Below, piece by piece: positions 1 to 6,669 of a DNA stretch of 64,000 nt. The translations under genes were made by a program, and so were the position numbers. How positions within the stretch are numbered: the first letter of the stretch is position 1; each line of letters opens with the position of its first letter. The notes beneath the pieces are model-generated. The model was given only the letters and a program-made list of their open reading frames with translations, was not told where the DNA came from and did not search any database. This DNA comes from Phaeovulum molybdatiresistens (lineage in GTDB: Bacteria; Pseudomonadota; Alphaproteobacteria; Rhodobacterales; Rhodobacteraceae), in NCBI RefSeq assembly GCF_023544865.1, contig NZ_JAMJFX010000018.1:1-64000 (forward strand), in the 5' to 3' direction.

Positions 1-21
1 GCCAATCAAACAGGTGGGGCA

Positions 22-1208
22 GTGGCTTCGTTTTGCATTTTTCTCTTGACCACAACCACCCTGTTACGGAAGCGGCTGGATGTGATCCCGGCGAGGTTCC
101 GGGTCATCGTGACCCGCCGTCCCAATATGCATTCAAGGACGCAGATGGCGTCATCCAGGCGCTTGCTCCGGCCCATATCATCGAAAGCGGCCTGCCGACC
201 GAGGCACTCTTGGCCCAGATCTCGGTCTCCAAATATGCAGACGGCCTGCCGCTGTTCCGGCAGGAGGGGATCTATGCCCGCGACGGAGTGGAAATCGACC
301 GGAGGCTGATGGCGCAGTGGATGGGCCGGGTCGGCTTCGAACTCGAGATCCTCGCCGCGCATGTGCTGGGTGAAATCCTGAAGGGCCCGCGCGTCTTCCC
401 CGATGAGACCAGCCTTCCGGCCCTCGCACCCGGCACCGGCACCGTGAAAAAGGCCTGGCTATGGGCCTATGCCCGTGATGACAGCACCTTCGGCGGCAGC
501 GGGCCGCCTATGGTGGCCTATCGCTTAGAGGACAGCCGATCCGGAGAATGCGTTCGCCGCCATCTCGGCGGCTATAGCGGCATTCTCCAGGTGGACGGCT
601 ATGCCGCCTACAACCAGTTCGTCCGCAAGGACGGGGCCAATGACGGTCCGCGCCTCGCCGGATGCTGGGCCCATAGCCGAAGGCGCTTCTACGAACTCCA
701 TGCCGCCGGGGACAGTCAGGTCGCCACCACCACGGTCGAGCGCATGGCCGAACTCTGGAAGCTCGAGGCTGAGGTGCGCGGCCAAAATGCAGCGGCCCGC
801 GCCGCCGCGCGGCAGACCATCTCCAGGCCCATCGTCGCTGAACTGTTCACCCTCTGGCAGCAGACCCTGCCGCGCATCTCTGGCAAGTCAAAGCTGGCCG
901 AGGCCATCCGCTACGCCATTGCCCGGCGCGAGATCTTCGACCGCTTCCTGACCAACGGCCTGATCGAGCTCGGCTCCAACATCGTCGAGCGCGCCATCAG
1001 GCCCCAGATCATCACTCGCAAGAACAGCCTCTTCGCCGGATCGGACGGCGGTGGCCACACATGGGCCACCATCGCCACCCTCCTGCAGACCTGCAGGCGG
1101 AACAATGTCGATCCAGCAGCATGGCTGACACAGACCCTCGAGCGCATCGCCAACCAATGGCCAAGCGCCGAAATCGACGCACTCATGCCGTGGAACTACA
1201 GGCCCTGA
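22..1208 (+). pseudogene. IS66 family transposase (TnpC) remnant, 5'-truncated and frameshifted
   Basis: The protein matches the central and C-terminal parts of IS66 TnpC transposases, which move DNA by a DDE mechanism. Two acidic catalytic Asp codons are visible near 402 (FPDETS) and 594 (VDGYAAYN), and the Glu near 987 (NIVERA); the IS66 C-terminal domain follows to the stop. The usual N-terminal zinc-finger and leucine-zipper part (about 150 residues) is missing, because homology begins only around base 70 (KRLDVIP). The reading frame also breaks: frame 1 encodes VIVTRRP up to base 123 and the conserved YA-K-DGV continuation lies in frame 3 from base 126, as expected from loss of a single base at about 124-126. 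No partner tnpA/tnpB or terminal inverted repeat is visible. It is almost certainly inactive. Confidence 0.85.
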
Positions 1209-1252
1209 ACAGCCTCAGCTTCCCGATTACGCTCCTTGGCGTTAGGCTCGAT

Positions 1253-2941
1253 CTACCAGTCGATCCTGTCCTTGGACCGCCCCGACTGACGTTCCCACGG
1301 GGCGGGGTCGGGATAGACCTGCCCCAGAACGCGCCGCACCTCGCGGTGCCAGGCGCGGGTGGGGGGCGCGGCCCCGCCTTCGTTCAGGCAGAAGGTCTGC
1401 GGCGGATCCTGCGCGATCGCGGCCAACCGCGCGCGCCAGCGGATGTCGTGGTTTTTCACCAGCAGGGTCTGCATCTCTGCGGGCAGCGCGCGGCCGGTGC
1501 CGATGGCGTAATGGTGATAAAGGAAGCTGGGAATGTTCAGATCGCCCATCGCCCGGAACCGGTTCTGGCGCATCGCCGCGATCGGGCCGGCAAAGCGCTG
1601 CTCGATCTCTTCCAGAACGTCGCGGCGCAGGGCAAAGGGTGCATGCAGGTGCAACCGGGTCGGCGCAAAACCCAGCGTCTCGCGGATCAACGCGGCAGAG
1701 GTGCGCGCGGCGTTGCGGTAATCCGGGTCGCCGGGCACGGCCGGCCCGCTGACCATGCCATAGCCTTCCAGGAAGGCGCGGCTGATCCCATTTTCGACAA
1801 AGAACGTCGTCTTTGGCAAACGGCGACCGATGAAAACATCATCATTCAGATACACGAACCGCTCTGCCAGCCCCGGGATGCGGTGCAGGAAGGATTCGAT
1901 GACATGCGAATTGAACGTGGGCAGGAACGGTGCGGGGATCACAGCGTCGTGGGGAACCCAGACCAGCCTTTGCTGCGCCGGGTCGAACCAATCGGGCGGG
2001 GCGCAATTGGTGAAGACAAAGATCCGGTTCACCCACGCCATGTTCCGCGCGACAGAGCGCAAGGAAAACCGCAATTCGTCATTGCTGTGAAAGCGCGACA
2101 GGGCGGCACCGTCCGCACTACCCGCCCCTGACCCTTCCGCATCGGGGCGGTGCGCGCGATACTGTTTCTGCCAGTCCGGGTCATCGTGGTTTACCCAGGT
2201 AAAGACCACATCGACCGGGGCCTGCCGGGCCTGCGCGGCAAGGGTCGGCGCGCCCAGGATATCCTCAATTCGGTGCAGGCCAGGCTTGTCCAGGATGGCG
2301 GTGAACAGCGCGCGGGCCTGTTGGTTTTTGCCGTTGCGCGACAGCCAGTCACCGGGGCCGCGCCGTTCATAGCTTTCGATCCACAGCCGTTCACGCGCGC
2401 CAGTGCCGGGGGCCGGGGGCAAGGTCGCCAGCACCCGCCCGATCTGCAGCGCCTTTCGGGCCGCGCGCGGGCGCAGGATGCGGCCTTGTGCGGTGATCTG
2501 CAGGCCGGGGACAAGCCGGCGCAAGACCCCAAGCGCCAGGGCAAAATCCTTTTCAGCCAGCCCGCAGCCTTGCCCATCTTCGCCCAGTTCCAGAACAAGA
2601 ACGGGGAAATGGCTGGCAAGTCGCGCCAGGACGACATCGGCGCTTGCGGCCTCGGCCAGCGACAGGGGCGCCGGCTCTGGCGGCTGTGCGGCGGCACGCA
2701 GGCTTGTGCGCCGCGATCGGCGGCTGTGCCGAACGCGCGCCGCTGCCTCTTGCAGAAGCTGTGGCTGTTCGAGCGACACGCGCAGATAGGACCAAAGCCG
2801 GGCCAGCCGTCCGGTTCGCGCGAACCCCAAGGTCGATCTGAAACGGCTCAATCTCGCCTCCGGCGCGCCACGAACGATGCCTGGACCCACGAAAAGGGCA
2901 CGGGTCCGGTCGAGGGGGACGATACAGCACCCCCACTGCAA
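1253..2941 (-). CDS. Stealth-family capsular polysaccharide phosphotransferase
   Basis: Stealth proteins transfer hexose-1-phosphate units to build phosphodiester-linked surface polysaccharides in the cytoplasm. The conserved regions are clear: CR1 around residue 242 (VDVVFTWVN), CR2 from about 287 (NDELRFSLRS) through the acidic NDDVFIGR near 364, then the CR3-like C-terminal part with HLHAPF. The first 240 residues have no region I recognise and make the protein long for the family (562 residues). The start used is a TTG with no strong ribosome site, so translation may begin further in, for example at the GTG of VGPGIV. It is the last gene of a minus-strand run with the glycosyltransferase, kpsT and kpsE, which supports a capsule role. 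The glycan itself cannot be inferred. Confidence 0.85.
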   Translation of the reverse strand: MQWGCCIVPLDRTRALFVGPGIVRGAPEARLSRFRSTLGFARTGRLARLWSYLRVSLEQPQLLQEAAARVRHSRRSRRTSLRAAAQPPEPAPLSLAEAASADVVLARLASHFPVLVLELGEDGQGCGLAEKDFALALGVLRRLVPGLQITAQGRILRPRAARKALQIGRVLATLPPAPGTGARERLWIESYERRGPGDWLSRNGKNQQARALFTAILDKPGLHRIEDILGAPTLAAQARQAPVDVVFTWVNHDDPDWQKQYRAHRPDAEGSGAGSADGAALSRFHSNDELRFSLRSVARNMAWVNRIFVFTNCAPPDWFDPAQQRLVWVPHDAVIPAPFLPTFNSHVIESFLHRIPGLAERFVYLNDDVFIGRRLPKTTFFVENGISRAFLEGYGMVSGPAVPGDPDYRNAARTSAALIRETLGFAPTRLHLHAPFALRRDVLEEIEQRFAGPIAAMRQNRFRAMGDLNIPSFLYHHYAIGTGRALPAEMQTLLVKNHDIRWRARLAAIAQDPPQTFCLNEGGAAPPTRAWHREVRRVLGQVYPDPAPWERQSGRSKDRIDW

Positions 2942-2976
2942 GGAAAAGCAAGCACACCGCCCCCGGACAAAGGCAC

Positions 2977-3741
2977 CTACAGGAACAGGTGGCGCAGGTC
3001 CGCCACCCGTTCAACGCGCCGCCAGTTGCGCAGCACGAAAAGCGCCGCCGGGATCGGCCAGATCGGCCCAAAGACCCGGCGGAACAGCGCCTTGCGCGCC
3101 CGCATCGGCGCGGGGCCTGACCAGCGCAGGCCCGAGCTGTCGGCCGGGTGCATGGCAACCGTGACCGGCACGAACCGGGCCTTCAGACCGCGATCCAGAA
3201 GATCGGTCACGAAAATATATTCATCGCCGATGAAATTGGGCATGCCGGCGCCGAAAGCTTCGTCAAATCGCAGGCCAGATGCGCGAATGGGGGCCAGGCG
3301 CAGCATCATTTCATAGGTTGCGGTCTTGGCGCTGTTCAGCCGGCCCAGCGCCTGCGCGCGCAAGGAATAGCGTTTTCGCAGCGCGCCATCGGGCCCGCAG
3401 GTCTGCCCGGTGACAAGGGTCAGGTCCAGGTCGGCATCCAGCGCCGCGCACAGTGCCGCGATGCCTTCGGGCAGAAAGTCGATGTCATCATCCGCAAAAA
3501 GCAAATAGCGCCCGTGCGCGTGGTCGATCGCGGCATTGCGCGAACGTGCCACACCCGTGCCGTCAAGGTGCAGCTCTTTCAGGTCCGACCGCCGGTGCAA
3601 TGGCGGCGCATCGGTTGGGGCGCCCTGCACCAGAACCAGAACCTCGATGCCCTGCCGGGGCGCGGGCAGCCGGATGTTGGCGGCGCGATGATATAGCGTC
3701 GAATAGGCGATGGTCAGAACGGGCGCATCAATCAAGGCCAT
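2977..3741 (-). CDS. Family 2 glycosyltransferase
   Basis: This is a GT-A fold glycosyltransferase, expected to move a sugar from a nucleotide-sugar donor onto a growing surface glycan at the cytoplasmic side. The N-terminal strand pattern, the GVARSRNAAI helix and the metal-binding triple aspartate (FADDDIDF, about residue 82) are typical of GT2. It has no membrane segment and, at 254 residues, is a bare catalytic domain. The start at ATG 3741 is preceded in frame by a GTG. It lies between the Stealth gene and kpsT, with gaps of 35 and 12 bases, so it is probably co-transcribed with them. Donor and acceptor are unknown. Confidence 0.85.
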   Translation of the reverse strand: MALIDAPVLTIAYSTLYHRAANIRLPAPRQGIEVLVLVQGAPTDAPPLHRRSDLKELHLDGTGVARSRNAAIDHAHGRYLLFADDDIDFLPEGIAALCAALDADLDLTLVTGQTCGPDGALRKRYSLRAQALGRLNSAKTATYEMMLRLAPIRASGLRFDEAFGAGMPNFIGDEYIFVTDLLDRGLKARFVPVTVAMHPADSSGLRWSGPAPMRARKALFRRVFGPIWPIPAALFVLRNWRRVERVADLRHLFL

Positions 3742-3753
3742 CACCGCCCCGCC

Positions 3754-4422
3754 CTAACGCGCCGAGGCCGCGGCCAGGTTCGCCTCATGCTGCGCGATGG
3801 CGGCATCGATATCGTCGAACAGGGTCAGCTTGCCGCCTTCCAGAACCGCGCCCATCGTGCACATCCGCCGGATCATCGGCATGGAATGCGTCACCACGAT
3901 TGCCCCGGCCGACCGCATCCTGTCCAGGAACACCGCCTCGCTTTTCTTTTTGAAATTCGCATCGCCCACGCTGGTCACCTCATCCACCAGATAGGTGTCA
4001 AAGCGCACGCCCATCGACACGCCAAAGGCCAGACGCGATCGCATGCCCGATGAATAGGTGCGCACCGGCAGGTGGAAATGCATCCCCAGCTCGGCAAAAT
4101 CGCGGACGTAATCCACCAGATATTCCGCATCCACGCCATAGACACGCGCGACGAACCGGATGTTCTGCGCGCCGGTCAGATCGCCGTGAAAGCTGCCCGA
4201 AAACCCCACCGGCCAGGAAATCGACCCGTCCGAGACAATCCGGCCATCGGTTGGTTTGCTGGTCCCGGCGATCATGCGCAACAGCGTCGATTTACCCGCC
4301 CCGTTGCGCCCCAGAAGCCCAACCGAAACGCCCGAGGGGAAGACCGCGTTCACCTGGTCTGCCACGCATTTGCGCTGTCCCTTGACGTGATAGATCTTGG
4401 ACAGGTTCTCAAGCCGGATCAT
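3754..4422 (-). CDS. kpsT: Capsular polysaccharide ABC transporter ATP-binding protein (KpsT type)
   Basis: This ATPase powers export of completed polysaccharide through the KpsM permease. Walker A (GRNGAGKST, about residue 37), the signature region (YSSGMRSRL, about 121) and Walker B with its Glu (TYLVDEVT, about 142) are all present, followed by a switch His (VVTHS). Length (222 residues) fits KpsT/CtrD proteins, which lack the C-terminal glycan-binding domain of Wzt. Its start is 3 bases after the kpsE-like stop, so the two are translationally close. Its permease partner is encoded divergently at 5743 rather than next to it. Confidence 0.92.
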   Translation of the reverse strand: MIRLENLSKIYHVKGQRKCVADQVNAVFPSGVSVGLLGRNGAGKSTLLRMIAGTSKPTDGRIVSDGSISWPVGFSGSFHGDLTGAQNIRFVARVYGVDAEYLVDYVRDFAELGMHFHLPVRTYSSGMRSRLAFGVSMGVRFDTYLVDEVTSVGDANFKKKSEAVFLDRMRSAGAIVVTHSMPMIRRMCTMGAVLEGGKLTLFDDIDAAIAQHEANLAAASAR

Positions 4423-4425
4423 GGC

Positions 4426-5559
4426 CTAGTGTCGATCCCGGATACTGAAGTAGATGAGGATCCCGGTCGCCCAGATCATCGTCAGGAAAAACCCGATGAT
4501 CCCCAGCAAGGTCCAGCGCTGCGGAAATTGCGACGATTCGGCCAGTGTCGGGCGCACATGGGCGGCCAGATAGCGCGATTGCCGGCGCGCTTCGGCCTGG
4601 GCCATGTCATATCCGGCCAGGGCCGCGCGATAGGTCTGTTCGGCGAACAGCAGATCCGCGCTTAGCCCTTCGAAGCGCGCGATCATCTCGCCGTAAAGCG
4701 CGCCGCCGGGGCCCGCGCCGTCTTCGCCGAACTTGGCGCGCTCTTCCTCGATCCGGGTCTGGATCACGTCAATCTTGCGCTGCGCCTGAACGATGCGGGT
4801 GTCATCCGGCCGCAGCCCCGAAGGCAGCATGTCCAGTTCAATCATCGCGGCGGCCAGCTGGCCCTGAAGCGAGGCCAGAACACCCATCTGGCCCTGCAGA
4901 TCGGCAGTGGGATCAACAATCTGGTTTTCGGTGCGGAACCGGGTCAGTTCCTGGCGCACGGCACGCAGGCGGGCAAACGCCTTGTCCAGTTCCTCTTTCG
5001 CGAAGCGCGTCGCATCGTTGCGCGCCACCGCCGACAGCTCATTGATCATTTCCGAGCTTTCGTCGAACACCGTCTGCGCCACCAGCCGCGCATCCTGCGG
5101 ATCGAAGGCCAGAACCCGCAGCGCTATCAGCCCGGTCGCCTTGTCATAGGCCACGCGGATGTTGCGGCGCATGTGATCATGCAGATCCTCGATCGTTCCG
5201 TCGGGGTCGAAGGCAAACACCGGATCGCGCGGCCAGTTGCCCGAATAGATCCGGCGCAGGTCAAGCTTGGCATCCAGTTTCTCGACCAGTTCCTGACTGC
5301 GCAGGAAATCATCCAGAATATCACTGTCCGAGATCATCGACCCCGACAGCAGCGGAATCCCGCCCAGCACATCAAGCGAGGATTTATATTCCTCCTTGCG
5401 GACCGAAAACGCCACGGTCGATGCATATTGGTCCGAGGCCCAGACCCACAGATACCCCGCCGAAACCACAAGCGGCAGCGCCACGAACACCACGAAGGTG
5501 CCGCGCACCACGCTGCGTGACCGGCCCAGGGCGCGCCAAAACAGGGCGGAAAGCCGCAT
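4426..5559 (-). CDS. kpsE: Capsule polysaccharide export inner-membrane protein (KpsE/BexC type)
   Basis: Proteins of this polysaccharide co-polymerase-like family sit in the inner membrane, reach into the periplasm and couple the ABC exporter to the outer-membrane channel. One membrane helix lies at about residues 15-38 (VVRGTFVVFVALPLVV), then a long periplasmic region with heptad-like helices (KEELDKAFARLRAVRQELTRF), and a second helix at the C terminus (LLGIIGFFLTMIWATGILI). ATG 5559 begins MRLSALFWRAL just before the first helix. A TTG at 5643 preceded by GAGGG is an alternative start adding 28 residues. The frame stays open far upstream but that part overlaps kpsM on the other strand and is not real. 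It heads the minus-strand capsule run. Confidence 0.88.
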   Translation of the reverse strand: MRLSALFWRALGRSRSVVRGTFVVFVALPLVVSAGYLWVWASDQYASTVAFSVRKEEYKSSLDVLGGIPLLSGSMISDSDILDDFLRSQELVEKLDAKLDLRRIYSGNWPRDPVFAFDPDGTIEDLHDHMRRNIRVAYDKATGLIALRVLAFDPQDARLVAQTVFDESSEMINELSAVARNDATRFAKEELDKAFARLRAVRQELTRFRTENQIVDPTADLQGQMGVLASLQGQLAAAMIELDMLPSGLRPDDTRIVQAQRKIDVIQTRIEEERAKFGEDGAGPGGALYGEMIARFEGLSADLLFAEQTYRAALAGYDMAQAEARRQSRYLAAHVRPTLAESSQFPQRWTLLGIIGFFLTMIWATGILIYFSIRDRH

Positions 5560-5742
5560 CAGGGCCGTTTCCTGCCCATCGCCCACCGCCCGCGCAGCGC
5601 CTAGCCCGCGATCCGCATCTGCCGTCTTTTGTTGGTCTGTCAAAGGTCCCTCGCATCGGCTATGGCTTGTGCGACTTGGCTGTTGATTACATAACGACAG
5701 CCTGCAACGCCAGAGACAACTGCCCTGCCCCATGAACGCCCG

Positions 5743-6537
5743 ATGACCGCCACCACCCAAAAGGACCGACCGAACCGGCAGTTCCGCACCTTCCGGACCA
5801 TCGCGGCCCTGATGATGCGCGAAATGGCGACGACCTATGGCCGGTCGCCGGGTGGCTATCTCTGGGCGCTGGTCGAACCGATCGGCGCGGTGGCGATCCT
5901 GACCCTGCTGTTTTCGCTGGCCTTTCCCGCCCCCCCCATGGGCAAGAGCTTTGGGCTGTTCTATGCCACCGGCTATCTGCCCTTCATGCTGTTCAACGAC
6001 ATGTCGGGAAAAGTTGCCAAGGCGATCAAATTCTCGCGTCCGCTGCTGAACTATCCCGCGGTGACCTATGTCGATGCGCTTCTGGCGCGGTTCTTCCTGA
6101 CATTGCTGACGCATTTCGTGGTGGCCACGCTGCTGCTGGGCGGGATCGGGCTGCTGTTCGAACCGAACATTCACCCCGATATCCCGCGCACGATCCTGGG
6201 CTTTTTGGCCGCGGGGCTGCTGGGGTTCGGGGTCGGGGTATTCAACTGCTACCTGATGACCGATTTCCCGGTCTGGGAACGCGCCTGGTGGGTTCTGACG
6301 CGGCCCTTGTTCATCATTTCGGGGATTTTCTTCACCTATGACAACCTGCCCCCGATCGGGCAGGATATCCTGTGGTACAATCCCTTGTTGCACGCGGTCG
6401 GGCTGGTGCGCGACGGGTTCTACATCACCTATAATGGCGATTATATCAGTGTGCTTTACATCATGCTGTTTGCCGCCGTCTTCGGGCTGATCGGGATGTT
6501 GCTGGTGCGGCTGAAATACCGGGACTTTCTGGAATAG
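5743..6537 (+). CDS. kpsM: Capsular polysaccharide ABC transporter permease (KpsM type)
   Basis: This ABC-2 type permease forms the inner-membrane channel for lipid-linked capsule polysaccharide. About six hydrophobic helices can be read, starting with YLWALVEPIGAVAILTLLF and ending with YIMLFAAVFGLIGMLLV, and the family sequence TYGRSPGGYLW is near the N terminus. Length (264 residues) is normal. It is transcribed away from kpsE, kpsT and the transferases; the 180-base region between kpsE and kpsM must hold promoters for both directions. No kpsC, kpsS or kpsD genes are in view, so the rest of the capsule machinery lies elsewhere or left of the window. Confidence 0.92.
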   Translation: MTATTQKDRPNRQFRTFRTIAALMMREMATTYGRSPGGYLWALVEPIGAVAILTLLFSLAFPAPPMGKSFGLFYATGYLPFMLFNDMSGKVAKAIKFSRPLLNYPAVTYVDALLARFFLTLLTHFVVATLLLGGIGLLFEPNIHPDIPRTILGFLAAGLLGFGVGVFNCYLMTDFPVWERAWWVLTRPLFIISGIFFTYDNLPPIGQDILWYNPLLHAVGLVRDGFYITYNGDYISVLYIMLFAAVFGLIGMLLVRLKYRDFLE

Positions 6538-6669
6538 CCGCAACGCGCGGGATGTCAGACAAATTGTAAGAACTCTGTGCCGCAGCGCGTCGCCCATGTT
6601 GAGAAATAGGTAAGACTCGCGGCCTAGCCTCGACCCTGCACGGGGGTGCATGGGAAATGGGGATTGGGG

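Noticed and set aside
1209..1252. IS66 right inverted repeat
   Set aside because: Only a weak GGCGTTAG-like string is present and no left partner can be seen to compare it with.
1061..3316. Long plus-strand frames over the Stealth and GT2 genes
   Set aside because: They lack any conserved motif, whereas the minus strand encodes recognisable Stealth and GT2 domains.
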